From positions 620,001 through 684,000 of the forward strand of contig CAWEDP010000002.1 of assembly GCA_963807925.1 (NCBI GenBank): a stretch of DNA of 64,000 nt, read 5' to 3'. The translations under genes and the position numbers were made by a program. The stretch comes from CAWEDP01 sp963807925. GTDB taxonomy: Bacteria; Acidobacteriota; Vicinamibacteria; Vicinamibacterales; CAVVIG01. This document shows positions 33,679-42,428 of this stretch, piece after piece; position 1 is the stretch's first letter, and each line of letters opens with the position of its first letter. The notes under the pieces are model-generated. The model was not told where the DNA came from and searched no databases. It worked only from the letters and a program-made list of their open reading frames with translations.

Positions 33679-34623
33679 GGCTGGTCCCCAAGGTGGTTGG
33701 CGATCATCCAGTTCACGTTCCGCCACTGCGGCTGGTCGGCGAGCCGCCCGTCGCGGTACGCCTCGGCGAGCTCGGCGATCGCGATCCGCACGTTCTTCTT
33801 CGGCGCGAAGCCGGTCGCCAGGAGGCGATCGGAGCAGAGGCGGTACAGACCGCGGGTCGTTCGATTCCTGCACCGCGATCTCGGCGGGCAGCTGCTCGGC
33901 CACCATGTGCGCCACCTCGAGAATCGAGAGGTTCTCGAACGCCGCGTTGTAAACGCCGCCGAGGCGGCGATCGAGCGCGAACAGGTACAGATCGACCATG
34001 TCGTCGATGTGGATGTTGGGCCGTACCTGCGCGCCGCCGAATACCGTCATGCGCCCGCCGGTCAGCGCCTGCATCGTCAGCAGGTTGACGGTGAGGTCGA
34101 GGCGCATGCGGCGGGAGTAGCCGCAGATGGTAGCGGGCCTGAAGATCGTGATCGTCAGCGCCTCCGCGTAGCTGAGGAGGACCCGCTCGGCCACCATCTT
34201 CGTGCGGTTGTACTCGGAGATCGGCATGAGGTCGAGAGCCTCGGTCACGTCGGGCTCGGTCCGCACGCCGTACACGGCGCCAGAGGAGGGGAAGACGAAC
34301 TGCCGGACGCCGTGCCGCGCCGCGCGATCGACCAGCCGCATCGTCGCCAGGACGTTGACGTGCCACGACAGGGCCGGGTTCAGCTCCACGGCCGGGTCGT
34401 TGGCGATGCCCGCGAGATGGAAGATTGTGTCGCAGCGCGACAGGTCCAGGTCGTCGAGCGCGCGGATGTCCGCCGGATGGACGGTGAGGCGCGCGTGCGG
34501 CGGCAGGTAGTTGCCGAACCACTGCCTGTCGATGACGACAATGTCGTGGCTGGTGCGGGTGAGGAGCGCTTCGGTCAGCTTCGAGCCGACGTAGCCGCAG
34601 CCGCCGGTGATCACGATCTGCAT
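33675..34623 (-). CDS. NAD-dependent nucleotide-sugar epimerase/dehydratase (extended SDR); C-terminus frameshifted
   Basis: Rossmann motif GGCGYVGS, HLAGIAND, SSGAVYG and the catalytic YNRTK are present, with a normal start MQIVITGG. In the sequence as given, the frame runs from NDPRS into unrelated residues and through into the following gene. Removing one base at about 33860 restores NDPRSYRLCSDRLLATGFAPKKN and a stop at 33675-33677, giving 315 residues and a 4-bp GTGA overlap with the mutase-like gene. Family members act on nucleotide-linked hexoses or heptoses. The start ATG overlaps the preceding stop (TGATG). Confidence 0.82.
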
Positions 34624-36173
34624 CAGATGACGATCTTGCCGATCGTCAGGAACTCCTGTTCCGTGACCGGGCTCTCGTTGCAGCGGCGCTGCGTCATGGC
34701 GGCCGCGCCGATGCTGCCCGCCAGCGCAACCAGGTTCGCGGGCAGTCCCAGGCCGGCGGCGACGCTGCTGAGCGCGAAATAGGCATCGCCGCAGCCGATG
34801 GTGTCCACCACCGCGACGCTCAACGACGGGAGCGCGAAGCGCGATTCGCCGATGCGCACGGCCGCGCCCTCCGGGCCATCGGTGACCGCAACCGCGCGGG
34901 TGCCGAGCAGCCGAGACGATCGCTCGACGAGCTCGGCGAGCGGCAGGTTCCGTTCGTGGAGACAGAGCTCGGCTTCCGTGCGGTTCAGACAGTAGTAGTC
35001 GGCGCCGACGTACTTCACCGGCAGGTTGTACCCGTAGTTGCTCGAGTTCACCTGGGCCATCGCGCCGACGAACGCCACCGACCGCTCCGCGATGCGCCGG
35101 TTGAGCGCGGCGGCGTCGAGCAGTCCATGCCCGAAGTCGGCGACGAGCACCAGGTCGTAGTCGTCGAAGTCGGGCAGGACCTCGGGACGCACGTCGCAGA
35201 TCCCGTGGTGCTTCAGCTTGAACACCGGGTGTCCGGTGGCGCTGTCCACGTACCGCGTTTCAACGAGCTGTCCGCGTCCGAGGCTCGTGACGCGCAGGTT
35301 GGGCACCGGGTCGGCGGGCGCGTCGTTCGTGAAGCAGTCGACCTGCCGGACGAACGCCGCCAGGTGCCGCGCGATGATGCCGACCCCCCCCACCTGCCTG
35401 ACGCGCGCGACTTCCTGGCCGGCCACGCAGCGCGACTGCGTGGACAAATTGGTCAGCGAGACGTCGACCCATTCGTCCACAATCGTTTCGCCGATGACCG
35501 AGACGCGCAGGTCGTGCGCCCGGGAGACGAAGCGCTTCAGCTGTTCGAGGGTGAAGCCGAGCGACGAGACGTCGCGAAACAGGACCCGGTCGTTCCGCAG
35601 CAACGGGTTTCGCTGCGACGCGTCCGGCGAGGCGAGGAGGAAATGCGACAGCTTGGTCGAGGAGAACGTGTCGCCGGACGTGAAATGAATCCGGCCGCCG
35701 TAGCCCTCGAGCAAACGCATCTCGTGGAAGATGCTGCGGCTCTTGTCGAGCGTCAGGTCCGCATACTCGGGACCCTTCACGTAGACGTCGGGATGCAGCC
35801 CCTCGATCGCCGACAGCGCCGTCGGCTCCTGCACGATGGCGACGTAGTCCACGATCTCCAGCGCGGCGACCTGGTGCGCGCGGTACTGCTCGGTGAAGCT
35901 GACCGTCCGCTTCTTGGTGATGTGCCGATCGGCCGTGATCGTGACGACGAGCAAGTCGCCCTGCGCGCGGGCTTCCTCGAAGTGAATGAGGTGGCCCATG
36001 TGGACCAGGTCGAATGCGCCGTGGCACTGGACGATGATCTCGCCGCGGTGACGCTCGCGAATGCGAGGCAGATCGTCGAACGCGACGATCTTGTCGCGTC
36101 GATGCACCCGGTTCGCGACGGTTCCGCTCACGATACGGCGCCCTCCGACCGACGGCTCCCGGCCATCCGCCAA
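34623..36173 (-). CDS. bifunctional cytidylyltransferase-type nucleotidyltransferase / PfkB-family sugar kinase, reversed HldE order
   Basis: 516 residues. The N-terminal third (about 25-180) is a nucleotidyltransferase with HxGH-type motif GAFDLVHMGH and the later FSSTKL. From about 210 on is a PfkB (ribokinase) domain with GGVGIIARHLAAF and the ATP-site motif DTIGCGDAYFA. E. coli HldE has these two activities (phosphorylation of heptose 7-phosphate, and adenylylation of heptose 1-phosphate) in the opposite order, kinase first. So this fusion probably arose independently. Neighbouring SIS and HAD genes supply the other steps of an NDP-heptose path. The ATG at 36173 is followed by several basic residues; a later start is possible. 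Confidence 0.83.
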   Translation of the reverse strand: MADGREPSVGGRRIVSGTVANRVHRRDKIVAFDDLPRIRERHRGEIIVQCHGAFDLVHMGHLIHFEEARAQGDLLVVTITADRHITKKRTVSFTEQYRAHQVAALEIVDYVAIVQEPTALSAIEGLHPDVYVKGPEYADLTLDKSRSIFHEMRLLEGYGGRIHFTSGDTFSSTKLSHFLLASPDASQRNPLLRNDRVLFRDVSSLGFTLEQLKRFVSRAHDLRVSVIGETIVDEWVDVSLTNLSTQSRCVAGQEVARVRQVGGVGIIARHLAAFVRQVDCFTNDAPADPVPNLRVTSLGRGQLVETRYVDSATGHPVFKLKHHGICDVRPEVLPDFDDYDLVLVADFGHGLLDAAALNRRIAERSVAFVGAMAQVNSSNYGYNLPVKYVGADYYCLNRTEAELCLHERNLPLAELVERSSRLLGTRAVAVTDGPEGAAVRIGESRFALPSLSVAVVDTIGCGDAYFALSSVAAGLGLPANLVALAGSIGAAAMTQRRCNESPVTEQEFLTIGKIVI

Positions 36174-36177
36174 CCCG

Positions 36178-36894
36178 TCACACCTCGTATCCGCCCTTCA
36201 TCGCATCATCGCGGAACATGCGCACGGTGTCGAGCGAGAACTCGCGAAGATCCTTTCCCACCAGGTCCACCTTGCGCAACAGGTCGGTCGTGACCGTGAT
36301 GATGTGGCAGCCGACCGCGTCGGCCTGAAAGACGTTCAGCATCTCGCGCGAGCTCGCCCAGATCAGCTCCGCCCCCGCCACGCCGGCGAGCCGCCGGACG
36401 GCGTCGGCGGCGATCGGCATCGGATCGCGCCCCGTGTCGGCGATCCGGCCCGCGAAGAGCGACACCGTGCCCGGCGCCCCGCCGTCGAGGGCCGCGGCCG
36501 CCTCCTCCACCTGATCCACCGTCAGCACCGCCGTCACGTTGACGTGCACGCCGCCCGCCGACAGCCGGCGGATGGCCTGCGCCGTGGACCGGCCGTCGGT
36601 CGTCATGATCGGGACTTTCACGTACACGCACGCCCCCCAGGTGGCAATCTCGCGCCCCTGTGCCTCGATGGCCGGCAGATCGTCGGCGCAGACCTCGAAG
36701 GAAATCGGGCGGCCGGCGGCCACGGCGAGCGCCTCGCGGGCGAACTGCCGGTAGTCGCGGATGCCGGCCTTCCGCATCAGGCTCGGGTTGGTGGTGAAGC
36801 CGCGGATGTAGGGCGTCGTGGCGAGCGCCGCCATCTCGGGCAGCGTCGCGCCGTCAGCGAACAGCTTGACCCGGAGATCCTCGATGCGTGTCAT
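36178..36894 (-). CDS. transaldolase family protein (TalC/fructose-6-phosphate-aldolase-like)
   Basis: 238 residues, the short class. TTNPSLM near residue 34, the Schiff-base Lys in VYVKVPIMTT, NVTAVLT and a C-terminal IWASSREMLNVFQADAVGCHIITV are family marks. It makes or uses ketose phosphates such as sedoheptulose 7-phosphate, the usual precursor of NDP-heptoses; the presence in a heptose-type operon suggests it provides that precursor. Its ATG overlaps the stop of the HAD gene (ATGA), and the nucleotidyltransferase-kinase gene begins 4 nt after its stop. Confidence 0.85.
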   Translation of the reverse strand: MTRIEDLRVKLFADGATLPEMAALATTPYIRGFTTNPSLMRKAGIRDYRQFAREALAVAAGRPISFEVCADDLPAIEAQGREIATWGACVYVKVPIMTTDGRSTAQAIRRLSAGGVHVNVTAVLTVDQVEEAAAALDGGAPGTVSLFAGRIADTGRDPMPIAADAVRRLAGVAGAELIWASSREMLNVFQADAVGCHIITVTTDLLRKVDLVGKDLREFSLDTVRMFRDDAMKGGYEV

Positions 36895-37427
36895 TGCCCC
36901 TCGTCTCCGTCGAGTCGCAGGATCCAGTCCACGGCCTCGCCGAGCGACCGGACGCGGACGTCTGGCTCGACGGGAAAAGCCTCGCCGTACCCGTTGCCGA
37001 CGAGAATCGTTGCGCGGACGCGGGCGCGCCGGCCGGCCTCGATGTCCCGCCAGCGGTCGCCGACCATCACCGCCCGGGCGACGTCGCAGGCGGGATCCTG
37101 GAGCAGCAGTCCGGGTTGGGGCTTGCGGCAGCCGCACCGGTCGCGATCGTCGTGGTAGCACACGCGGAATTCGTCGATCGGCAGGGCGCGCGCGAGCGTG
37201 CCGTGGATCGCCTCGACCACCTCCCGGCGCTGCGCGCCGCGCGCGACGTCGGGCTGGTTGGTGACGATCACGAGCCGGTGGCCCGCGGCCTTCAGACGGC
37301 CGAGCGCCGCGGCCGCGTCGGGCACGACGACCATCTGGGCGACCGACGCCGGCGGGTAGGGCCGCCCGTCGCGGACCACGGCCTCGTTCACGATGCCGTC
37401 GCGATCGAGGAACACCACGCCGCTCAC
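36891..37427 (-). CDS. HAD-superfamily phosphatase, GmhB/HisB-N-like
   Basis: 178 residues. HAD motif I FLDRDGIVNE, motif II VTNQPDVARG, the zinc-binding cluster CYHDDRDRCGCRKPQPG and motif IV VGDRWRDIEAG place it in the D,D-heptose 1,7-bisphosphate phosphatase type. In the HldE pathway this enzyme removes the 7-phosphate before nucleotidylation. Starts at GTG 37427 in a 4-bp overlap with the SIS gene. Confidence 0.87.
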   Translation of the reverse strand: MSGVVFLDRDGIVNEAVVRDGRPYPPASVAQMVVVPDAAAALGRLKAAGHRLVIVTNQPDVARGAQRREVVEAIHGTLARALPIDEFRVCYHDDRDRCGCRKPQPGLLLQDPACDVARAVMVGDRWRDIEAGRRARVRATILVGNGYGEAFPVEPDVRVRSLGEAVDWILRLDGDEGQ

Positions 37428-38026
37428 CGGGTCGACTCCCACTTGCCCCGTGCCGTGCGGAGCGACGGATGCGACACCAGCAGGTGCCAGATCACGGCCT
37501 GCAGCTCTTCGGTATGGGCGGTGATCGCCTCGGGATCGACCGTCGGCACGACGACGCACGCGTCGGCGACGCTCGCCGTGAATCCGCCGTCGCGTCCGAC
37601 GACCCCCACCACGGTCGCGCCCACCGCTGCGGCATGCTGCAGCGCCAGCACGAGGTTCTGGCTGATGCTCGGATCGACGCTGCCGCCGCCGACCGAGAAC
37701 ACGAACACGCCGTCCTCGCGCCGCAGCCGGCTGCCCTGCAGCCAGTTCACGAACACGGTCGCCCACCCGTCGTCGTTGACCCGCGCCGTCAGCTCCGACA
37801 CGTTGTCGGTCGGCGCATAGGCCTCGAATCCGGCCAGCTTCCGGAAGTCGTTCACCGCATGGGAGGCGTGGCCCGCGCCGCCACCCACCCCGAGGAAGAA
37901 CAGCCGGCCGCCCCGCGCGCGCACCGACACGAGCGCCTCGGCGATTCGCTCGATCGCGCCGGCGTCGAGCGCCGCGGCAATCCGGGCGGTGTCGTCGAGA
38001 TACCGTCGGGCGAAGAGTGCGCTCAT
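37424..38026 (-). CDS. SIS-domain sugar isomerase, GmhA-like
   Basis: 200 residues. Sugar-isomerase domain with FLGVGGGAGHASHAVNDFRK and FVFSVGGGSVDPSISQNL, plus GVVGRDGG. GmhA-type enzymes turn sedoheptulose 7-phosphate into D-glycero-D-manno-heptose 7-phosphate. The sequence differs from E. coli GmhA (GVGGGAGHASH where GmhA has a GNGGSAADAQH-like motif), so the product might be a different sugar. Start ATG overlaps the stop of the glycosyltransferase gene (ATGA). Confidence 0.8.
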   Translation of the reverse strand: MSALFARRYLDDTARIAAALDAGAIERIAEALVSVRARGGRLFFLGVGGGAGHASHAVNDFRKLAGFEAYAPTDNVSELTARVNDDGWATVFVNWLQGSRLRREDGVFVFSVGGGSVDPSISQNLVLALQHAAAVGATVVGVVGRDGGFTASVADACVVVPTVDPEAITAHTEELQAVIWHLLVSHPSLRTARGKWESTR

Positions 38027-38733
38027 TTGCCGGCCAGCCCCCATTCGAGGGCGCACAGCCGCATCAGGGTCTGCAGCACGTCCTTCACGTTCTTCAACCG
38101 GAACGCCTTGCTGCCGCCGTGCACCCGCTCGGTCAGCTCCATCGGCACCTCGACGAACGTGCGGCTGCACTTCAGGCTCTTCACCAGGACCTCGGCCTGA
38201 AAGCCGTACCCGGTCGATTCGATCGACAGCGACCGCAGCACGGCGGTGCGATGGATCTGAAGGCCATTGTAGTACTGCAGGCGCCGGCGGGTGATGGCGT
38301 TGACCAGGAGGGTGAACGTCTTCGAGAGCAGGGTGCGGCCGGCCGACCGCGTCTTCCACATGTCGCGGGTGTACCCCACGATGACATCGGCTTCGCCGAC
38401 GTGGCTGAAGAGCTCCTGCAGCGTCGTCGCGCCCCAGGCGTTGTCGCCGTGGACCATCACGACATGCTCGCGCGAGGCAGCCTGGACCCCGCGACGATAG
38501 GTCCAGCCGAATCCCATGTTGCGCTCGTTGACCAGCAGCTGCACGCCGGGACATCTGTCGGCGTGGCGTCGCACCAGATCCGCGGTGCCATCGGTGCTCC
38601 CGTCGTCGACCACGATGATTTCGGCGTCGATCGGCAGCGACGCGAGTGCGCCGGTGACGTTGTCGAGCGTGCCGAGGATGTTCTCGGCTTCGCAGTACGC
38701 CGGGATGACGATCGAGAGCGACCCGCCGGCCAT
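38023..38733 (-). CDS. family 2 glycosyltransferase (polyprenyl-phosphate sugar transferase-like)
   Basis: 236 residues. GT-A fold with SIVIPAYCEAENI, the nucleotide-sugar motif VVDDGSTDGT and a VMVHGDNAWG acidic motif, and a C-terminal LTERVHGGSKAFRLKNV like dolichol-phosphate mannosyltransferases, but without membrane helices. It may load the operon's sugar onto a lipid carrier used by the next-upstream membrane enzyme. Starts at ATG 38733 with a one-base stop/start overlap (TGATG). Confidence 0.85.
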   Translation of the reverse strand: MAGGSLSIVIPAYCEAENILGTLDNVTGALASLPIDAEIIVVDDGSTDGTADLVRRHADRCPGVQLLVNERNMGFGWTYRRGVQAASREHVVMVHGDNAWGATTLQELFSHVGEADVIVGYTRDMWKTRSAGRTLLSKTFTLLVNAITRRRLQYYNGLQIHRTAVLRSLSIESTGYGFQAEVLVKSLKCSRTFVEVPMELTERVHGGSKAFRLKNVKDVLQTLMRLCALEWGLAGK

Positions 38734-40994
38734 CAAGCGCCCGCTCTCCGAGCGAAGTCGACCGCGTAGATGCGGACCTGCGGGTTCTCGTACACCAGCG
38801 GAAACGTCACCGGATCGGCCTTCGCCCAGTCGTCTTCGATCGGGAAGCCCTGACCGTTATGCCATTGCCAGTCGATTTCGTACGCCGACAGCGCGGCGAC
38901 GAAGAGATGATCGATGCCCTGGGATCTCAGGTTCTCGAGCCACCCGTCCCGGTCGCCGTCCATCCGCTCGTACCGCGGACGCAACGCCTCGTTCGTCGCG
39001 CGCACGGGGGCGCTCGTGGCCATCAATTCTCCCGAAGCGCGGGCGAATTGTCCATGATCGGAGGTTCGGCGCCGCCGGACGCGCGCGTAGTCGTCGAATC
39101 GCCAGGCGAGGTGTCGATCGATGTTCACGTAGTAGACGCGGTTCGTCAGCCGGCGCCCGGTAATCGGGTACGGCAGGTTGATGCCGGTGTACGCGAAGGT
39201 CGCGTGTTCCACGTGCTCGTCAATCCAGCGCCACGCGTAGACGTAGTTGGTGCGGATGAACGGCGACTCGGTCTGGAGGTAGTCGCACGTCGACGGCACG
39301 CACCAGCGGCCCGCACCGAGCAGCAGCGCGAGGGCGACGCCGCCGCAGGTGGCCGCGAGCGCGGCCGCGCGCCACACGGGCCGGCCCCGCGTGGCGAGCC
39401 AGCCGAAAGCCGTCGCGGCCAGCGCGCCGGCGAACCACCACGCGAACCGCCGATCGAGGACGCCATCGGCCGTGAGCCATCCGCCCATGAACCATGGCAG
39501 GCTCGCGGTGGACACCTCGGCGTGTGTGCCGATGAGAATCCAGGCCATGGCCGCCACGTACGACGCGTGGACGCAGCCGTTCCAGACAGACCGGCGTCCG
39601 AACAGCAGCGCGAACGGCAGCATCGCCAGTCCCGCCGCCGGCAGCAGGAACCGGGAATCCACATTCACCGGCAGGCCGTACCACTCCAGCGCCACCATCA
39701 CGCCCGTCGTCAGGAGGAGCCATCCGGCCGGCCACCACTGCCGGCGGACACAGATGAGCAGAGTGGCGAGCGCCGCGACCGGCACCCACACCACGACGAG
39801 GGTCAGGCCGAGCGCGTGCGTGGCCACGGCCGGGAGCAGCCGGAGATCCGCGGCATGGAACACCGTGTCGAGCGTCGCCTCGCGCCCGAACGCGCCCTGC
39901 GCGATCGTGACGCCGGCCAGCTTCACGCTGGAGGGGTAGATGGGGCTGCCGGCGACGATCCAGTTGCGCAGGTACCACGGGGCGGCGAAGGCGAGGATGC
40001 CCGGCATCGCCCAGAGTGCCTTCGGCCGCACGCGCCGCACGAGCGGGAACACGAGAAGAACCGGCAGATACACGAGCGCGAGGTACTTGGTTCCGGCGTA
40101 CAAGCCGACCGACAGGCCCCAGATCGCCCAGTCGCGGGCCCGGTCCCGCTCGACGGCCGCGAGCCCGAGGTAGATGGACGTCAGGAACATCGCCGCGCAA
40201 ATCAGGTCGACGTTCGCGCCGGCGGCCTGACCGACGATCGGGCGCGCGAGGAGGAAGAACGCGGGGGCGTACACGGCATGGCCGGGCGGCGCGCCCGACC
40301 GCCGCGCGAGCGCGAACAGCGTCACGCCGGCGAGCAGATAGAACGGCAGTTGGCCGATGCGGGCGAGCAGATCGCCGTGCACCGGCAACATCAGCCACAA
40401 GAAGTACAGCTCGCCGTTGCCAGGGGCGTACGCCTGCGCCTCGTCGCTGAACGGCGTGGGGATGATGGAGAGCCGATGCTCCTGCAGCCAGCGCGCGGGG
40501 AAGAACAGATGGTAGCTGAGGCTGTCATACAGCGTCAGCGGCGAGTGGGAGAGGCCGTAGCCGGCGATGAACGCGGTCAGCGCCACGATCGCCGCCGCCG
40601 GGACCAGCGAGATGCCGTCGAGCGTCGGCCACGCCGCGGGTCGGCCACCTGGCCCGGCGACCTCGAGCCGACCCCACCGGGTCGTCCAGACGAAAACGGC
40701 CGACACGAGCGCGAGAAAGGCGCCCGTGTACAGCACGCCGGCAGCTCCGAGGACCAGCCCGCCGCCGACGATCACGGCAAAGGCGATCACGGAGGTCCGG
40801 ACGATCGCATCAGCGAAGCCGCCCGCCGGCCAGGCCCGGCGGGCAAGGCGCTGCGCCGTCACAGCCACCAGGAGGGGCAAGAGCCACAGCCCGAGGCCCT
40901 GCCACGCCGAGCGATAGCCGAGCGACCACGCCGCCGGCAGGGCCAGCATCCACAGGAGCGACCAGACGCCGACGACGAGGCGCGCGCCGTTCAA
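38733..40994 (-). CDS. GT-C-type membrane glycosyltransferase (ArnT/PMT-like), multi-pass
   Basis: 753 residues with about ten to twelve membrane helices in the first ~540 residues. DSLSYHLFFPARWLQEH near residue 160 contains the acidic motif of the first extracytoplasmic loop typical of polyprenyl-phosphate-sugar transferases. A soluble C-terminal part (about 560-753) includes YAWRWIDEHVEHATFAYTG. Such enzymes move sugars from lipid carriers to proteins, lipids or glycans on the outer side of the membrane. No Cys-based or other specific motif fixes the acceptor. The start is TTG 40994 in a TTGA overlap with the preceding stop. Confidence 0.8.
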   Translation of the reverse strand: MNGARLVVGVWSLLWMLALPAAWSLGYRSAWQGLGLWLLPLLVAVTAQRLARRAWPAGGFADAIVRTSVIAFAVIVGGGLVLGAAGVLYTGAFLALVSAVFVWTTRWGRLEVAGPGGRPAAWPTLDGISLVPAAAIVALTAFIAGYGLSHSPLTLYDSLSYHLFFPARWLQEHRLSIIPTPFSDEAQAYAPGNGELYFLWLMLPVHGDLLARIGQLPFYLLAGVTLFALARRSGAPPGHAVYAPAFFLLARPIVGQAAGANVDLICAAMFLTSIYLGLAAVERDRARDWAIWGLSVGLYAGTKYLALVYLPVLLVFPLVRRVRPKALWAMPGILAFAAPWYLRNWIVAGSPIYPSSVKLAGVTIAQGAFGREATLDTVFHAADLRLLPAVATHALGLTLVVVWVPVAALATLLICVRRQWWPAGWLLLTTGVMVALEWYGLPVNVDSRFLLPAAGLAMLPFALLFGRRSVWNGCVHASYVAAMAWILIGTHAEVSTASLPWFMGGWLTADGVLDRRFAWWFAGALAATAFGWLATRGRPVWRAAALAATCGGVALALLLGAGRWCVPSTCDYLQTESPFIRTNYVYAWRWIDEHVEHATFAYTGINLPYPITGRRLTNRVYYVNIDRHLAWRFDDYARVRRRRTSDHGQFARASGELMATSAPVRATNEALRPRYERMDGDRDGWLENLRSQGIDHLFVAALSAYEIDWQWHNGQGFPIEDDWAKADPVTFPLVYENPQVRIYAVDFARRAGA

Positions 40995-42367
40995 CGCTGA
41001 CCGTCCGCGCCCGATCTCCAGCCGGCGCTGAGGGCCGCCCGATCCACCTCGCGACCCTCCTTGTACACGCGCGCAATCGTGCGCGTGTTCGCGATCGCGT
41101 CGAGCGGATTGGCGTCGAGGACGACGAGATCGGCGCTCTTGCCGGTCGCGACGGTGCCCAGCCGATCCAGCCGCAGGATGGCGGCCGGCGTCCGCGTCGC
41201 CGCGACGATCGCCTGCATCGGTGTCATCCCGGCCCGCACCATGAGCTCCAGCTCGTGGTGCTCGCCGTAGCCGAAGAACGTGTTCTCGATGCCGGTGTCG
41301 TCGCCGAGCGCGATGGCGACGCCGGCCGCGTTCAGACGCGCCAGGCTGCGCTGCTGCTTCGCGTAGGACATCCCGGCCGGGCGCCGGGACACCGGGCTGG
41401 CCGCCCGCGCGCGCGCCGCGTAGAGGTCCGCCACCTTCCTGATCGCGTCAGGAGACGCCGTTTCGGCAAGAACCGGATCCGTGATCCAGGCGGGACGATC
41501 GGCGTAGGTCGCCGCCTCGCTCGTGGACAGGTTGGGCGTGACGAAGACGTGGCGGGCTTTCATCTTCGCGACGATCGCATCGTCCATCTCTTCGTCGCGC
41601 GTCAGGTGCAGGAAGCCGTCGATGCCGGCGTCCACGAGCGCCCGGGCGTCCGCCAGGTAGTACACGTGGGCGACGACCCGCAGCCGGTTTCGGTGCGCCT
41701 CGTCGATGATCGCGCGGTACAGGGGCGGACTCAGCTTCGGGACGCTGCCGTTCCGATCGTCCACCCAGATCTTGACGACGTCCGGCTTCTTCGCGGCCAG
41801 CTCGCGGACGTCGCGCCTGGCCTCATCCTCGCTCGTCACGCCGTACGCCACGCCGCGCATGGCGGTGTTGCCGGTCGACGCGTTCGGCGCCGCGAACCCT
41901 GCGCCGGCGGTCAGAAATCGTGCGCCCTCGTGCGGCCCGTTGCGCAGCTGAAACGGGAGGTCGCCGGGATCGGTGCCGGTGCTCAACATCGCCACGATGC
42001 CGTAGTACAGATAACGATTGAGATGATCGAGGATGTTGGCGCGGGTGTAGTTGTCGGCCGAGAACGTGGTGCCGCGCAGGTAGCCCACGTGGCCGTGGGC
42101 GAGGACCATGCCCGGGATGATCGTCTTGCCGGTCAGATCGACGCGCGCGGCGCCGGCTGGCGCCCGCACGTCGCCCTGGCGTCCGACACGGACGATCGTG
42201 CCGTTCTCGATGAGGATCGCCGAGTGCTCGAGGGGCGCGCCGCCGGTGCCGTCGATGAGGCGCGCGCCTTCGAGCAGCAGCCGCCCCTGTGCGGTCTGGG
42301 CGCCTGGAGCGCGCGCCATCAGCGCGGCGCTCAGCAGCAGGAGTGAGAGTGAGAATAGCGTCCTCAT
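40991..42367 (-). CDS. secreted metal-dependent amidohydrolase (imidazolonepropionase-like)
   Basis: 458 residues with signal peptide (cleavage near APGAQ). The HxH-type metal site is seen as LAHGHVGYLRG, carboxylated Lys may be in PDVVKIWVDD, then VVAHVYY (His), HLTRDEEMDD and the final Asp in IALGDDTGIENTF. C-terminal motif GTVATGKSADLVVLDANP is typical. Family members cleave cyclic amides or dipeptides. It is the first gene of the long minus-strand run, but its function is not obviously linked to sugar synthesis; the 4-bp overlap with the glycosyltransferase gene suggests co-transcription. Confidence 0.87.
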   Translation of the reverse strand: MRTLFSLSLLLLSAALMARAPGAQTAQGRLLLEGARLIDGTGGAPLEHSAILIENGTIVRVGRQGDVRAPAGAARVDLTGKTIIPGMVLAHGHVGYLRGTTFSADNYTRANILDHLNRYLYYGIVAMLSTGTDPGDLPFQLRNGPHEGARFLTAGAGFAAPNASTGNTAMRGVAYGVTSEDEARRDVRELAAKKPDVVKIWVDDRNGSVPKLSPPLYRAIIDEAHRNRLRVVAHVYYLADARALVDAGIDGFLHLTRDEEMDDAIVAKMKARHVFVTPNLSTSEAATYADRPAWITDPVLAETASPDAIRKVADLYAARARAASPVSRRPAGMSYAKQQRSLARLNAAGVAIALGDDTGIENTFFGYGEHHELELMVRAGMTPMQAIVAATRTPAAILRLDRLGTVATGKSADLVVLDANPLDAIANTRTIARVYKEGREVDRAALSAGWRSGADGQR

Positions 42368-42428
42368 GCCTGCGGTGCTACAGTCTCGGTTCTCAGTCTT
42401 AGTCTATGGCGCATCCCGGAGGCACGTC

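Noticed and set aside
32395..34623. A fused epimerase-mutase enzyme of 742 residues
   Set aside because: The junction is explained by one extra base; the repaired genes have normal lengths and a GTGA overlap.
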